Shown here piece by piece: positions 8,056 to 18,961 of a DNA stretch of 64,000 bases (the stretch's first letter is position 1; each line of letters opens with the position of its first letter). The notes beneath the pieces are model-generated. The model had not been told where the DNA came from and searched no databases. It was given only the letters and a program-made list of their open reading frames with translations. The translations under genes and the position numbers were made by a program. Source of the stretch: Paenibacillus thiaminolyticus (GTDB lineage: Bacteria > Bacillota > Bacilli > Paenibacillales > Paenibacillaceae); assembly GCF_007066085.1 (NCBI RefSeq), contig NZ_CP041405.1:3060001-3124000 (forward strand), given 5' to 3'.

Positions 8056-8448
8056 TTAACGCTTCGAGAACTGAGGCGCGCGGCGAGCCGCTTTGAGGCC
8101 GTATTTTTTACGCTCTTTCATGCGCGGATCACGAGTCAGGAATCCTGCTTTCTTCAAAGAAGAACGCAGTTCCGGATCTGCTTTCAGGAGCGCACGGGAG
8201 ATCCCGTGACGGATAGCTCCTGCTTGTCCGGAGGTTCCGCCTCCGTGAGCCAATACGATTACATCATATTTGCCAAGAGTCTCAGTAAGGTTCAGCGGCT
8301 GTTTTACAATCAGCTTCAACGTTTCCAAACCGAAGTATTCGTTAATGTCACGTTTATTAATCACGATGCGGCCTTCGCCCGGTACGAGACGAACACGTGC
8401 TACCGAGTGCTTGCGACGACCTGTCCCATAGTATTGTACTTGTGCCAT
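8056..8448 (-). CDS. rpsI: 30S ribosomal protein S9
   Basis: 130 residues, full length, from [19 protein letters not shown] to the basic C-terminal tail [14 protein letters not shown] that reaches the P-site tRNA in the small subunit. It follows rplM by 21 nt in the conserved L13-S9 operon. Confidence 0.98.
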   Translation of the reverse strand: MAQVQYYGTGRRKHSVARVRLVPGEGRIVINKRDINEYFGLETLKLIVKQPLNLTETLGKYDVIVLAHGGGTSGQAGAIRHGISRALLKADPELRSSLKKAGFLTRDPRMKERKKYGLKAARRAPQFSKR

Positions 8449-8469
8449 GAAACTGTCCTCCCCTTTCTA

Positions 8470-8907
8470 TTATCCGCGAAGTTCGTAAACTTCAGGTTGT
8501 TGTGCTTGATGCGGGTGTTCTGCGCCGGCATATGCTTTGATGCGAAGCTTCATTTTGTTGCCCATGCGCGTTTTTGGCAGCATGCCTTGAACCGCAAGTT
8601 CAATCATACGCTCAGGCTTCTTGTTCAGCATTTCCTGTGCGCTTGTCACTTTCAGACCGCCTGGATAGAGGGAGTGACGATAGTATTTCTTGTCTTGCAG
8701 CTTGTTGCCGGACAAGACGATTTTCTCTGCGTTGATAACAACGACGAAGTCGCCGCCGTCAACATGTGGTGTAAATGTCGGCTTGTGCTTGCCGCGGATA
8801 AGAGCCGCTGCTTCAGAAGCAAGGCGACCGAGTGTCTTGCCAGTTGCGTCGATAACGAACCATTTGCGCTCAACTTCAGCTGGCTTCGCCATATAAGTGG
8901 TACGCAT
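8470..8907 (-). CDS. rplM: 50S ribosomal protein L13
   Basis: 145 residues, starting [20 protein letters not shown], the usual Bacillales L13 start with a short N-terminal extension. An early assembly protein of the large subunit. AGGAGGA lies just upstream of the ATG (8905-8907). The 236-nt gap before it holds a promoter and a structured leader. Confidence 0.98.
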   Translation of the reverse strand: MRTTYMAKPAEVERKWFVIDATGKTLGRLASEAAALIRGKHKPTFTPHVDGGDFVVVINAEKIVLSGNKLQDKKYYRHSLYPGGLKVTSAQEMLNKKPERMIELAVQGMLPKTRMGNKMKLRIKAYAGAEHPHQAQQPEVYELRG

Positions 8908-8914
8908 GAAACAT

Positions 8915-9117
8915 CCTCCTCTGATGACCTTCGATACAGTGTGAACGGCACACTGCGTCGCATATCACAATCTTTATTCATTACCATCGCTACGATAGTT
9001 CGTGTGTATATTCGTTCAGTACGTTCGTTTTCTTGATCTGTCACAAAATCTGTCAAAAACTGCCCATAGGCAGCGTGATTTCTTTGCGGGGCCGTGGGAA
9101 AGCCTAAAGAAACACAG
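8915..9117 (-). ncRNA. L13 leader (ribosomal protein autoregulatory leader), candidate
   Basis: About 200 nt of 5' untranslated RNA between the promoter and rplM. About 40 nt in, CTGCC/GGCAG (9060-9064 with 9069-9073) is followed on the minus strand by TTTTT (9055-9059), a terminator-like hairpin upstream of the gene. Position and content fit the L13 leader family of Firmicutes, thought to bind L13. I assign it by position; I could not fold the full structure. Confidence 0.55.
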
Positions 9118-9122
9118 ATGTT

Positions 9123-9151
9123 ATTTTACCGTATTCGGTGCTATTATGCAA
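9123..9151 (-). promoter_or_regulatory. Sigma-A promoter of rplM-rpsI
   Basis: Minus strand TTGCAT (9146-9151), 17 nt, TAAAAT (9123-9128). The -35 overlaps the truA stop codon (9144-9146), so rplM-rpsI can be transcribed apart from the large S10-alpha operon. Confidence 0.75.
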
Positions 9152-9965
9152 GGTCTTTTTTCCCTTCAGCAAGAACCGGGACGGCCTTATCCATCCGGTC
9201 TTCTCCGTCATATTCAACACTCCACAGCGTCAGGCCGTGAGGCACTGCCGTCGGTCCTGCGGACTCCCGGTTTTTCGCTGCAAGAATGGGTACAATATCA
9301 TCAGGAGAGAACTTACCCTCGCCCACCCAGATCAAGGTGCCCGCAATGATGCGTACCATGTTGTACAAGAAGCCGTTCCCCGTCACGGACACATAAATCC
9401 GGCCCCGGCCGGGCTCATGGTTCGTATTCGGTTCATGCTCCAAGCGCGCCTCGTAAATCGTGCGCACATTGGTTAGTTTCGGTGATTTGGGCGATGCGAC
9501 TGACGTAAAGTCATGCTCTCCAACGAAGTGCTGAAGCGCCTGCCGCATCGCCTCAATATCAAGCGGTGCGGGATGATGGAATTCCACATTGCGCCGGAAA
9601 ACATCACGCGTCCGCTCCGCCAGGATTGAATAACGATACGTCTTGCGCTTCGCTGAGAATCGGGCATGGAACGATTCGGGAGCTTCCCATGCATCCCGGA
9701 TGACAATGTCATCGGGCAGACGCGAGTTCATCGCGGCGCACCAACGTTCGATGGGTATCGATGACTCGGTCGCGAAGTTAACCACTTGCCCGAGCGCATG
9801 CACACCGGCATCCGTACGCCCGGAAGCCGTAACGGCCGCATGCTCCTTCGTCAACATGTGAATCGCTTCTTCGATGCGTCCTTGTATCGTATCCCGACCC
9901 GGCTGCGTCTGGTAACCGCTGTATGCCGTGCCGTCATAGCTTAACAGCATTCCAATGTTACGCAT
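9144..9965 (-). CDS. truA: tRNA pseudouridine synthase A
   Basis: 273 residues. Makes pseudouridine at tRNA positions 38-40. The catalytic Asp is in SGRTDAGVHALGQV (about residues 48-61), and KTYRYSI and the GNGFLYNMVRIIAGTL core are present. In B. subtilis ECF transporter genes lie between rplQ and truA; here truA follows rplQ after only 154 nt and a hairpin terminator. Confidence 0.97.
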   Translation of the reverse strand: MRNIGMLLSYDGTAYSGYQTQPGRDTIQGRIEEAIHMLTKEHAAVTASGRTDAGVHALGQVVNFATESSIPIERWCAAMNSRLPDDIVIRDAWEAPESFHARFSAKRKTYRYSILAERTRDVFRRNVEFHHPAPLDIEAMRQALQHFVGEHDFTSVASPKSPKLTNVRTIYEARLEHEPNTNHEPGRGRIYVSVTGNGFLYNMVRIIAGTLIWVGEGKFSPDDIVPILAAKNRESAGPTAVPHGLTLWSVEYDGEDRMDKAVPVLAEGKKDLA

Positions 9966-10041
9966 ATAGCACCTCCGTGGTGAACCGCATGCATGGCAGC
10001 GGGGTGCCTGGGCCGCTGACGACAGCGTCCCGAGGCGATTA

Positions 10042-10070
10042 AAAAGAAAAGCTCCTCATGGGAGCCTTCT
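10042..10070 (-). terminator. Intrinsic terminator after rplQ
   Basis: Stem GCTCC/GGAGC (10051-10055 with 10061-10065) extended by weaker A-T/G-T pairs and followed on the minus strand by TTTTCTTTTT. It probably ends the S10-spc-alpha transcript; truA may be expressed by read-through. Confidence 0.65.
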
Positions 10071-10119
10071 TTCACGCCGCTGCTGCGTCGTTATCGTATC
10101 GCTAAACAGGACCGCGAAC

Positions 10120-10485
10120 TTACGCGCGGTCAACCAGTTCCAAGTACACCATAGGCGCAGAATCGCCGCGGCGCGGTCCCAATTTCATGATGCGGGTGTA
10201 GCCGCCTGGACGTTCTGTGTAGCGTGGAGCAATATCCGAGAACAACTTCTGGATTGCATCCTGTTCTCCGTTCAGAGTCTCGCGGCGAACGAATGCAGCC
10301 ACCTGACGGCGAGCATGCAGATCCCCACGTTTCGCCAGCGTAATGAGTTTCTCAGCGATGGAGCGAACTTCTTTCGCTTTCGCTTCCGTCGTCTGAATAC
10401 GCTCATACAAGAACAAATCAGTTACCAAGTCGCGGAACAATGCTTTACGGGCACTGGAATCACGACCCAACTTTTGGTATGCCAT
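10120..10485 (-). CDS. rplQ: 50S ribosomal protein L17
   Basis: 121 residues, [20 protein letters not shown] to YLELVDRA, full-length bacterial L17, a protein near the peptide exit tunnel. Last gene of the alpha operon, 33 nt after rpoA. Confidence 0.98.
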   Translation of the reverse strand: MAYQKLGRDSSARKALFRDLVTDLFLYERIQTTEAKAKEVRSIAEKLITLAKRGDLHARRQVAAFVRRETLNGEQDAIQKLFSDIAPRYTERPGGYTRIMKLGPRRGDSAPMVYLELVDRA

Positions 10486-10518
10486 TGCTATTTCCCCTCC
10501 TTCTAAGCCAAGTTCCTG

Positions 10519-11463
10519 TTAGTCTTCCATGCGAAGGCCCAAGCCGAGTTCTTCGAGCTTCTCTTGAACTTCCTCCAAAGATTTGCGGCCCAGGTTCCGG
10601 ACCTTCATCATATCTTCTTCGGTCTTCGTAATCAGCTCTTGAACCGTATTGATGCCTGCACGCTTCAAGCAGTTGTAGGAACGAACGGAGAGATCGAGCT
10701 CTTCGATTGTCATCTCAAGCACTTTCTCTTTTTTGTCTTCCTCTTTTTCAACCATAATTTCCGCGTCTTTCGCTTCATCCGTCAATCCGACGAACAGCAT
10801 CAAGTGCTCCGTCAAAATCTTCGCACCGAGGCTCACCGCTTCTTCCGGTCGAATGCTTCCATCCGTCCACACTTCAAGGGTTAACTTGTCGTAGTTCGTC
10901 ACCTGGCCGACACGCGTATTCTCCACGTTGTAGTTCACGCGGGAGATCGGCGTGTAAATCGAGTCAACCGGGATCACACCAATCGGTTGGTCTTCCCGTT
11001 TGTTCCCGTCAGCCTGCACATAGCCACGACCACGATTTGCGAAGATTCGCATATGGAGTCTGGAACCTTGCGCTAAAGTTGCAATGCGGAGATCCGGGTT
11101 CAAAATTTCCACATCGCTGTCCGCTCGAATATCGCCAGCCGTTACAACCCCTTCGCCATCCGCATCGATTTCGAGAACTTTCTCTTCATCGGAGTGGATT
11201 TTGAGCGACAGGGCCTTCAAGTTCAAGATGATTTCCGTTACGTCTTCATAGACGCCTGGAATCGTCGAGAACTCGTGCAGGACACCGTCGATTTGGACGG
11301 ACGTCACCGCAGCACCAGGCAAGGAGGAGAGCAGAATACGGCGCAGGGAGTTACCTAGCGTCGTTCCGTATCCTCGCTCCAGCGGTTCTACGACAAATTT
11401 GCCGTATGTGCCTTCCTCATTGACGTCCACGGTCTCAATTTTCGGCTTTTCGATCTCAATCAC
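10519..11463 (-). CDS. rpoA: DNA-directed RNA polymerase subunit alpha
   Basis: 314 residues. The N-terminal domain (assembly; [20 protein letters not shown]) and the C-terminal domain (DNA and activator contact; [20 protein letters not shown] ...) are both complete. GTG at 11461-11463 is the start, 7 nt after AAGGAGGG (11471-11478), giving [12 protein letters not shown], the usual beginning of the family; longer in-frame starts lack support. The 137-nt gap to rpsK is longer than most in this operon. Confidence 0.98.
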   Translation of the reverse strand: MIEIEKPKIETVDVNEEGTYGKFVVEPLERGYGTTLGNSLRRILLSSLPGAAVTSVQIDGVLHEFSTIPGVYEDVTEIILNLKALSLKIHSDEEKVLEIDADGEGVVTAGDIRADSDVEILNPDLRIATLAQGSRLHMRIFANRGRGYVQADGNKREDQPIGVIPVDSIYTPISRVNYNVENTRVGQVTNYDKLTLEVWTDGSIRPEEAVSLGAKILTEHLMLFVGLTDEAKDAEIMVEKEEDKKEKVLEMTIEELDLSVRSYNCLKRAGINTVQELITKTEEDMMKVRNLGRKSLEEVQEKLEELGLGLRMED

Positions 11464-11600
11464 TGTATAACCCTCCTTCAAACGTCGCTGGCGTTTATCA
11501 ACGTCAAACACCTACGGTCGGTCGATTCATGCAGTATGCCTAAACAACCATTATTCCCAACAGGCGCTAGCTTAATACTACACGCATCGGTGTGCCATCA

Positions 11601-11996
11601 TTATACGCGACGACGTTTTGGCGGGCGGCAGCCGTTGTGCGGGATTGGCGTAACGTCTTTGATCATGCTGACTTCCAAGCCTGCAGCTTGCAGGGAGCGG
11701 ATAGCAGCTTCACGACCTGCGCCAGGGCCCTTAACCATTACCTCAACCGACTTCATGCCGTGTTCCATTGCCGTTTTGGCAGCGGACTCTGCAGCCATTT
11801 GCGCAGCGAACGGAGTCGATTTACGGGATCCTTTGTAGCCCAAATTCCCGGAGCTTGCCCAAGAGATTGCGTTGCCGTGCGGGTCAGTAATCGTCACGAT
11901 CGTGTTGTTGAACGTCGAACGAATGTGAGCCACACCAGTCTCAATATTTTTACGGTCACGACGTTTTGTGCGTACGACTTTTTTCGCTTTAGCCAT
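11601..11996 (-). CDS. rpsK: 30S ribosomal protein S11
   Basis: 131 residues, full length, with the Gly/Ala-rich core and the basic C-terminus [10 protein letters not shown]. Platform protein of the small subunit near the E site. It follows rpsM by 19 nt. Confidence 0.98.
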   Translation of the reverse strand: MAKAKKVVRTKRRDRKNIETGVAHIRSTFNNTIVTITDPHGNAISWASSGNLGYKGSRKSTPFAAQMAAESAAKTAMEHGMKSVEVMVKGPGAGREAAIRSLQAAGLEVSMIKDVTPIPHNGCRPPKRRRV

Positions 11997-12015
11997 TGCT
12001 AGTTATCCCCCCTTA

Positions 12016-12384
12016 TTACTTCTTCTTGTTCGCTACAGTACGACGAGGGCCTTTACGCGTACGAGCATTTGTCTTCGTACGTTGCCCACGAACAGGCAAT
12101 CCGCGGCGATGGCGGATTCCGCGATAGGATCCGATTTCGACCAAACGTTTGATGTTCAAAGAGATCTCGCGGCGGAGGTCACCTTCTACTTTCACATTTT
12201 TGTCAATCGCCTCACGGATTTTGTTCACTTCGTCTTCCGTCAAATCGCGAACGCGAGTATCCGGGTTCACACCAGCTTGCGCAATGACTTTCTGAGAAGT
12301 CGATTTTCCGATACCGAAAATGTATGTTAAGGCGATCTCAACGCGTTTATCACGTGGCAAGTCCACACCAGCTATACGAGCCAT
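12016..12384 (-). CDS. rpsM: 30S ribosomal protein S13
   Basis: 122 residues, [19 protein letters not shown] to the lysine-rich tail RTVANKKK. Head protein that bridges to the large subunit and touches tRNA. Preceded by rpmJ and a GAAGGGG ribosome binding site. Confidence 0.98.
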   Translation of the reverse strand: MARIAGVDLPRDKRVEIALTYIFGIGKSTSQKVIAQAGVNPDTRVRDLTEDEVNKIREAIDKNVKVEGDLRREISLNIKRLVEIGSYRGIRHRRGLPVRGQRTKTNARTRKGPRRTVANKKK

Positions 12385-12404
12385 TAACGCTACACCCCCT
12401 TCTT

Positions 12405-12530
<126 letters not shown>

Positions 12531-12615
12531 CTAGTTATCAAGTTGCACCCGTATCTCCAGCCCGCGTCTGACGGCCTGCAAGTGCATGCAAGTGCTCCTC
12601 GGCCATAGCCGGGCG

Positions 12616-12831
12616 CTACTTCCGATATGTGATGCGACCTTTGCTCAAATCGTATGGCGAAAGTTGCACGACCACTTTGTCCCCTGTCAGAATACGGATG
12701 AAGTGCATCCGCAGCTTGCCGGAAACATGGGCTAAAATTTGATGACCGTTCTCCAACTCAACTCGAAACGTTGCATTCGGCAACGGCTCAATGACCGTTC
12801 CCTCCACCTCAATTACATCTTCCTTGGCCAA
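12616..12831 (-). CDS. infA: Translation initiation factor IF-1
   Basis: 71 residues, an S1/OB-fold protein that blocks the A site during initiation ([18 protein letters not shown] ... GRITYRK). The start is taken as TTG at 12829-12831, 7 nt after AAAGGAG, because it gives the family's MAKEDV beginning. An ATG two codons earlier lies too close to the ribosome binding site. The KOW gene stop codon lies within the start region. Confidence 0.96.
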   Translation of the reverse strand: MAKEDVIEVEGTVIEPLPNATFRVELENGHQILAHVSGKLRMHFIRILTGDKVVVQLSPYDLSKGRITYRK

Positions 12832-12833
12832 CG

Positions 12834-13145
12834 TCATTCTCCTTTCTGTTCAACATCTGCAGCGGCTGACTCTTCCGCAAATTTCGTCAGGACGTACCGG
12901 AGCTTACTGTTCGTAACCCGGCCGCTCTCCTGTAAACTTCGGACAACTTCATGGCTAATCTCGGGTAGCACCTCGAGATGAAGCAAGTTTTTTCGCTTAG
13001 GCTGGTCAAACTTTCGTTTGTCCCCATCCGCTATATTGACGTAGCGCGATTCTTCAATGCCGATGATGACTGCGAGCTTGCCCGCATCACGACCTCGAAG
13101 CACCTTGACGAATTGGCCGAGACGAGGGGTTGATTGTTCACTCAT
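12834..13145 (-). CDS. KOW-domain RNA-binding protein (L14E/L6e-like)
   Basis: 103 residues. An N-terminal KOW motif ([22 protein letters not shown], about residues 10-31) resembles archaeal/eukaryal L14e, followed by a charged helical tail. Small proteins of this type are found between map and infA in Bacillales (ybzG in B. subtilis). RNA binding is expected; the exact role is unknown. 10 nt after map. Confidence 0.85.
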   Translation of the reverse strand: MSEQSTPRLGQFVKVLRGRDAGKLAVIIGIEESRYVNIADGDKRKFDQPKRKNLLHLEVLPEISHEVVRSLQESGRVTNSKLRYVLTKFAEESAAADVEQKGE

Positions 13146-13155
13146 CGTCCATCAC

Positions 13156-13908
13156 CTACTCAACCAGCTTCGTCAAAATTTCGCAACCTTCCGGCGTTAC
13201 GGCTACCGTATGCTCGAAGTGAGCGCACAGCGTTCCGTCCGCCGTCACTACCGTCCAGTTGTCTGCGAGCGTCTTGACATACCGCTCACCGACAATGACC
13301 ATCGGCTCTATCGCAAGCGTCATGCCCGGTTTGAGACGCGGGCCGCGGTCCGGAATCCCGTAATTCGGGATTTGCGGCTCTTCGTGAAGATCCGTTCCAA
13401 TCCCGTGCCCAACGTATTCTCGCACGACGGAAAAACCTGCATCCTCGATTACGCGCTGGATCGCATGGGATATCGTAAAAAGACGCGTATCCGGCTTGAC
13501 TAGGGCGAGCCCTGCATAGAGCGATTGCTCCGTAACCTCGAGCAGCCGCCGGGCTGTCTCCGAGATCGTGCCGACGCCATAGGTCCAGGCCGAGTCTCCA
13601 TGATATCCACGGTATTCCGCACCGATATCGATGCTGATGATGTCGCCTTCGTTTAACTTGCGTGTGCCGGGAATGCCGTGCACCAGTTCTTCGTTGACTG
13701 ATACGCAGATGCTGCCGGGGAATCCGTTATACCCTTTGAACGAAGGTGTCGCCCCTTGGCTGCGAATGAACGTCTCTGCAATAGAATCGAGTTCACGAGT
13801 CGTGATCCCTGGCTTAATGGATTGGGCCAGAAGACGATGCGTTGCCGCAACAATTCGCCCAGCTTCTCTCATGAAGCCTAATTCTACTTCGGACTTACAG
13901 ATGATCAT
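13156..13908 (-). CDS. map: Methionine aminopeptidase, type I
   Basis: 250 residues of the pita-bread fold. The five metal ligands are visible: Asp in ISIDIGAE, Asp in YHGDSAWT, His in [10 protein letters not shown], Glu in AIEPMV, Glu in HFEHTVAV. Removes the initiator methionine. Lies 5 nt after adk, in the secY-adk-map-infA part of the spc operon. Confidence 0.97.
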   Translation of the reverse strand: MIICKSEVELGFMREAGRIVAATHRLLAQSIKPGITTRELDSIAETFIRSQGATPSFKGYNGFPGSICVSVNEELVHGIPGTRKLNEGDIISIDIGAEYRGYHGDSAWTYGVGTISETARRLLEVTEQSLYAGLALVKPDTRLFTISHAIQRVIEDAGFSVVREYVGHGIGTDLHEEPQIPNYGIPDRGPRLKPGMTLAIEPMVIVGERYVKTLADNWTVVTADGTLCAHFEHTVAVTPEGCEILTKLVE

Positions 13909-13913
13909 CTTTT

Positions 13914-14564
<651 letters not shown>

Positions 14565-14656
14565 TCACTCCCCTTTATGCAAGCACAGGCTTAACTTCGC
14601 CGGAAGTGGGGTGCTTCGATGCCATTCGTTAAGCCTCTGCTATACAAGAAACAGCA

Positions 14657-14698
14657 CAATAGGTGCCGATGAGCACAAGGCTTCATCAGAACCTATTG
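14657..14698 (-). other. Inverted repeat in the secY-adk gap
   Basis: CAATAGGT/ACCTATTG (8 bp, 14657-14664 with 14691-14698) extended inward by a partly matched GATGA/TCATC pairing, loop about 10 nt, no T-run. It may be an mRNA processing or pausing element. Confidence 0.4.
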
Positions 14699-14699
14699 C

Positions 14700-15995
14700 C
14701 TATTTATTGATGAAACCTTTGTAATGGCGTTTAATCAATTGGCTTTCAATTTGCTTCATCGTGTCAAGCGCGACGCCGACGACGATGAGAAGCGAAGTTC
14801 CGCCGATTTGAACGGAACGAGGCAATCCGGCGAGTGATCCGAAGAACACCGGTATAATGGATACCACCGCCAGGAAGATGGCGCCGGCCAGCGTGATGCG
14901 AGTCATGACCCGCGTCAAATATGTGGCTGTCGCTTTCCCTGGACGGATGCCCGGGATATAACCACCGTTCTTTTTCATTTGATCCGCCATTTGTTGCGGG
15001 TTCAACTGCACGAACGTGTAGAAGAACGTGAAGCCGATAATCATGAGCACGTACAATACCATGCCCAGCGGTTTATCGATCATCATATGGGTGATTATCC
15101 ATTGAGCCCACGCTTTATCCGCCCAGAACTGGGCGATTGTAGCAGGGAACATCAGCAGCGATGACGCAAAGATGACCGGAATAACGCCTGCCCCGTTGAC
15201 TTTCAACGGAATATGCGTATTTTGTCCGCCGTACATTTTGTTCCCGACCACACGCTTCGCGTATTGGACCGGAATTTTGCGGTTGCCTTGCTGAATATAG
15301 ATAACCCCGACGATGATGAGAACGATGAACAGCGCAATGATGATCATCTTAATGATGTTTAAGAACAGCTGATTGCCATCAATGAACTGGCTCTGCGCGA
15401 TCTCCTGGATATGTGTCGGAATACCTGCCACGATACCCGCGAAGATGATAATGGAAATCCCGTTGCCAATTCCCTTCTCCGTAATCTGCTCGCCAAGCCA
15501 CATCAGGAACGCTGTACCCGCCGTCAATACGATGGCGATTAGGATGTAATCCGTGTACGTGGCGTTCGGAACGAGTTCCAAGCCATATAGCCGGTTAAAA
15601 CCAATCGCTGTACCGAATGCTTGGATCAGACCCAGAACCACGGTGCCATAACGCGTCATTTGGGCAATTTTCTTCTTGCCCACTTCTCCCTCTTTGGCCC
15701 ACTCGGCGAATTTCGGCACAACATCCATCGTCAGCAATTGCATAATGATGGACGCCGTAATATACGGAAATATACCAAGCGCAAAGATAGAGAATTTAAA
15801 CAACGCGCCGCCGGAGAACGTGTTCAGGAAGCCAAACAGCTCCGTGCCCTGGTTGGCATTAGCAAAAACCGATGTATCCACACCGGGTACCGGGACAAAG
15901 GATCCGATGCGATAAACGATCAAGATCATAAGCGTAAAAAGGATTCTACGTCTCAGATCTTCGACTCGCCATATATTCGATACGGTCTTAAACAT
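14700..15995 (-). CDS. secY: Preprotein translocase subunit SecY
   Basis: 431 residues with ten expected transmembrane segments, starting [18 protein letters not shown] and containing GSFVPVPGVD and QPFGTAIGF-type channel segments. Channel of the Sec machinery, partner of SecE (also in this window). Its ATG overlaps the rplO stop as TAATG, so translation is probably coupled. Confidence 0.98.
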   Translation of the reverse strand: MFKTVSNIWRVEDLRRRILFTLMILIVYRIGSFVPVPGVDTSVFANANQGTELFGFLNTFSGGALFKFSIFALGIFPYITASIIMQLLTMDVVPKFAEWAKEGEVGKKKIAQMTRYGTVVLGLIQAFGTAIGFNRLYGLELVPNATYTDYILIAIVLTAGTAFLMWLGEQITEKGIGNGISIIIFAGIVAGIPTHIQEIAQSQFIDGNQLFLNIIKMIIIALFIVLIIVGVIYIQQGNRKIPVQYAKRVVGNKMYGGQNTHIPLKVNGAGVIPVIFASSLLMFPATIAQFWADKAWAQWIITHMMIDKPLGMVLYVLMIIGFTFFYTFVQLNPQQMADQMKKNGGYIPGIRPGKATATYLTRVMTRITLAGAIFLAVVSIIPVFFGSLAGLPRSVQIGGTSLLIVVGVALDTMKQIESQLIKRHYKGFINK

Positions 15996-16438
15996 TAAAT
16001 CACCTCGGATTTGCCGCCGGCAGCCTCGATCTTCTCCACCGCAGATTGAGAGAACTTGTTCGCTTTCACTGTCAGCTTGACAGTCAATTCACCGTTGCCC
16101 AACACTTTGATTCCGCTCATTGGGTTTTTCACGATGCCTTGTTCCATCAACAGTTCCGGAGTAACTTCAGTACCAGCCTCGAAGCGGTTCAATTCCGTAA
16201 CATTCACTACCGCATACTCTTTACGAGTAGGGTTGATGAATCCGCGTTTTGGCAAACGACGGTACAGTGGGTTTTGTCCGCCTTCGAAGCCTGGACGAAC
16301 ACCACCACCGGAACGAGCGTTTTGACCTTTGTGACCGCGGCCAGCTGTCTTCCCGTTACCAGTACCGATACCGCGTCCAAGGCGGCGCTTGCTGTCTTTA
16401 CGGGAGCCAGGAGCCGGAGAAAGTTCATTCAACTTCAT
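15995..16438 (-). CDS. rplO: 50S ribosomal protein L15
   Basis: 147 residues, [20 protein letters not shown] with the long Gly/Arg-rich N-terminal extension that penetrates 23S rRNA. The ATG lies 9 nt after GGAGGTG; an earlier GTG in frame is part of the ribosome binding site. Overlaps secY by one base. Confidence 0.98.
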   Translation of the reverse strand: MKLNELSPAPGSRKDSKRRLGRGIGTGNGKTAGRGHKGQNARSGGGVRPGFEGGQNPLYRRLPKRGFINPTRKEYAVVNVTELNRFEAGTEVTPELLMEQGIVKNPMSGIKVLGNGELTVKLTVKANKFSQSAVEKIEAAGGKSEVI

Positions 16439-16526
16439 CGTTCGTCGCACCTCCTTAGTAATTTATGACTCTGCTATTTGTTGTCGCTATTGCGTGCGTT
16501 GCGTATGAAGCATGCATGAAGGAAGC

Positions 16527-16712
16527 TTACGCTTCGACTTCTTTGACGTCAACCAAGTGCTTCACTTGGTTCACCATTCCGCGGATCGCTGCGTTGTCGT
16601 CATGAACAACCGTCTGATTGATTTTGCGTAGACCCAATGTATTCACCGTTGTACGATGCGTTTCTGGGCGACCGATCAGACTGCGAACGAGGGTAATTTG
16701 CAACTTCGCCAT
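16527..16712 (-). CDS. rpmD: 50S ribosomal protein L30
   Basis: 61 residues, the short bacterial L30 ([20 protein letters not shown]). 13 nt after rpsE in the spc operon. Confidence 0.97.
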   Translation of the reverse strand: MAKLQITLVRSLIGRPETHRTTVNTLGLRKINQTVVHDDNAAIRGMVNQVKHLVDVKEVEA

Positions 16713-16725
16713 TGTCGTCCCCTCC

Positions 16726-17223
16726 TTATCCTAACAGTTCCTCAACGGATTTGCCGCGCAATTTCGCTACTTGCTCTGCCGTCTTCAGACGGGACAGACC
16801 TTCGAGCGTCGCGTTGACCATGTTGATGGAGTTCGAGGAACCAAGCGATTTCGTCAAGATATCGCCTACTCCCGCCAATTCCAACACGGCACGTACAGGA
16901 CCACCAGCGATAACCCCCGTACCTTCGGATGCTGGCTTCAAGAGAACTCTGCCTGCGCCGAAATGTCCGATGACTTGGTGAGGAATCGTCGTGTTCACGA
17001 ACGGAACATGGATGAGATTCTTTTTCGCGTCTTCGATGCCTTTGCGGATTGCGTCAGGTACTTCGGATGCTTTACCGATGCCTGCACCAACCCAGCCTTT
17101 GCCATCGCCGACGACTACGAGTGCGCTAAAGCTAAAGCGGCGTCCGCCTTTAACGACTTTAGCAACACGGTTAATTTGCACAACTTTTTCAGAAAGTTCT
17201 AACGTGTTAGGATCAACTCGCAA
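16726..17223 (-). CDS. rpsE: 30S ribosomal protein S5
   Basis: 165 residues with the double-stranded RNA-binding-like domain and the [20 protein letters not shown] core. It helps keep decoding accuracy. The start is TTG at 17221-17223 after GGAGGTAAACGAC; no ATG or GTG fits the ribosome binding site. Confidence 0.97.
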   Translation of the reverse strand: MRVDPNTLELSEKVVQINRVAKVVKGGRRFSFSALVVVGDGKGWVGAGIGKASEVPDAIRKGIEDAKKNLIHVPFVNTTIPHQVIGHFGAGRVLLKPASEGTGVIAGGPVRAVLELAGVGDILTKSLGSSNSINMVNATLEGLSRLKTAEQVAKLRGKSVEELLG

Positions 17224-17249
17224 GTCGTTTACCTCCTTCGATTGAATTC

Positions 17250-17618
17250 TTAGAATTCAAGGCCGGCTTCGCGTGCTGCTTCAGCCAATGCTTGAATTCG
17301 GCCATGATACAAGTAACCGCCGCGGTCGAATACGACATTGTCGTACCCTTGCGCCTTGGCGCGTTTTGCGATCAATTCGCCTACTTTGCTCGCAGCTTCT
17401 ACACTGCCGCCGTTCTTGATCTCTTCGCGAAGCTCTTTATCCATCGTCGATGCAGCTGCGATTGTTACGCCTTTTACATCATCGATAACCTGAGCGTAGA
17501 TGTGCTTGGAGGAACGGAATACGTTCAAACGCGGACGTGCTGTCGTACCTTCGATTTTCTTGCGTACACGAAGATGTCTTTTCAGACGCGCTTTATTTTT
17601 ATTCGCCTTAGTAATCAT
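17250..17618 (-). CDS. rplR: 50S ribosomal protein L18
   Basis: 122 residues, 5S rRNA-binding protein, with the basic N-terminus and the [20 protein letters not shown] end of the family. Lies between rplF and rpsE as usual. Confidence 0.98.
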   Translation of the reverse strand: MITKANKNKARLKRHLRVRKKIEGTTARPRLNVFRSSKHIYAQVIDDVKGVTIAAASTMDKELREEIKNGGSVEAASKVGELIAKRAKAQGYDNVVFDRGGYLYHGRIQALAEAAREAGLEF

Positions 17619-17682
17619 CTGATTGATTCACTCCCTTCGGAATAACCGTTAAGCTGCTAAGACAAGCGAGCTAGGCAAGAGT

Positions 17683-18225
17683 TTATTTCTTCTTGCCTGC
17701 TTTACCTTCTTTGCGGAGAATGCGCTCGCCTTCGTACTTGATCCCTTTGCCTTTGTAAGGTTCTGGTTCACGTACGGAGCGGATTTTTGCCGCATATTCA
17801 CCAACGCGCTCTTTGTCGATGCCTTTGACGATAATTTTCGTCTGAGCAGGCAGTTCGAACTCGATGCCCTCTTCTGGTGTAATCTCAACCGGATGGGAGT
17901 ATCCGACGTTCAACACGAGTTTGTTGCCGGTCTTGTTCGCACGATAACCAACACCAACGAGCTCCAATGTTTTGGAGAAACCTTCCGTTACTCCGTTAAC
18001 CATGTTGCTGATGACGCTTCGAGTCGTGCCGTGCAAAGAACGGTGAAGTTTATTGTCAGAAGGACGCTCAACATGAATCACGTTCTCTTCAACGGACACT
18101 TTCATGTCCTTATGAATTTCACGGGATAAGCTTCCTTTTGGTCCTTTGATGGTAATCACGCTATTGTCCAGAGTGACAGTGACGCCGCCTGGAACTGTAA
18201 TTGGCTTACGACCAATACGAGACAT
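17683..18225 (-). CDS. rplF: 50S ribosomal protein L6
   Basis: 180 residues, two repeated L6 folds, starting [15 protein letters not shown] and ending in the lysine tail GKAGKKK. The ATG at 18223-18225 follows GGAGGTG by 9 nt; six earlier codons in frame are rejected. Confidence 0.98.
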   Translation of the reverse strand: MSRIGRKPITVPGGVTVTLDNSVITIKGPKGSLSREIHKDMKVSVEENVIHVERPSDNKLHRSLHGTTRSVISNMVNGVTEGFSKTLELVGVGYRANKTGNKLVLNVGYSHPVEITPEEGIEFELPAQTKIIVKGIDKERVGEYAAKIRSVREPEPYKGKGIKYEGERILRKEGKAGKKK

Positions 18226-18258
18226 ATGTTGTTGCACCTCCAATCTTATGCGAATGGT

Positions 18259-18657
18259 TTACCAAACGTAGCAGACAACCTCGCCGCCAGTTTTGGCTTG
18301 GCGAGCTTCTTTGTCAGTCATAACGCCCTTGGACGTCGAAATGATAGCAATCCCAAGGCCACCCAGAACGCGTGGCACCTCAGTGGACTTCGTATACACG
18401 CGCAGTCCTGGCTTACTGATGCGCTTCAAGCCTGTGATGACACGCTCGTTGTCGGCACCATATTTCAGGAAAATGCGGATAAGCCCTTGTTTGTTGTCTT
18501 CAATATATTCTGCATCGCGGATAAATCCTTCGCGCTTCAAGATTTCAGCAATTTGCTTCTTCATCGTCGAAGCAGGCATCTCCACGGTCTCATGACGTAC
18601 TGTGTTAGCATTGCGAATGCGTGTAAGCATATCAGCAATCGGATCGGACATAACCAT
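18259..18657 (-). CDS. rpsH: 30S ribosomal protein S8
   Basis: 132 residues, [20 protein letters not shown] to GGEVVCYVW, full length. Binds the central domain of 16S rRNA; in Enterobacteria it represses the spc operon, and no such target was looked for in detail here. AAGGAGG precedes the ATG. Confidence 0.98.
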   Translation of the reverse strand: MVMSDPIADMLTRIRNANTVRHETVEMPASTMKKQIAEILKREGFIRDAEYIEDNKQGLIRIFLKYGADNERVITGLKRISKPGLRVYTKSTEVPRVLGGLGIAIISTSKGVMTDKEARQAKTGGEVVCYVW

Positions 18658-18689
18658 TAGTGTAAACCTCCTTCCCGCAACAGGGTTGA

Positions 18690-18875
18690 TTACCAGCTAG
18701 CTTTTTTAACGCCAGGAATCTGGCCTTTGTATGCCAATTCGCGGAAACAAATTCTGCAAATTTTGAACTTACGTAATACAGAGTGTGGACGGCCGCAGCG
18801 TTCACAGCGTGTGTATGCCCGTACTTGAAACTTCGGTTTGCGTTGTTGCTTGATTTTCATCGAAGTTTTTGCCAC
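18690..18875 (-). CDS. rpsN: 30S ribosomal protein S14, zinc-binding type
   Basis: 61 residues with CERC and CRIC pairs, the short zinc-binding S14 (Z type). The start is GTG at 18873-18875 ([13 protein letters not shown]), 9 nt after GGAGGTG; an earlier GTG overlaps that site. The zinc-free paralogue, if present, is elsewhere. Confidence 0.97.
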   Translation of the reverse strand: MAKTSMKIKQQRKPKFQVRAYTRCERCGRPHSVLRKFKICRICFRELAYKGQIPGVKKASW

Positions 18876-18961
18876 GTGAGTTGACACCTCCTAAATCGTG
18901 TCCAAGATATCGATTCATGGAATCGTTCCGTTCGTACTACCTTGTTTGCCTTCGACGCGAA

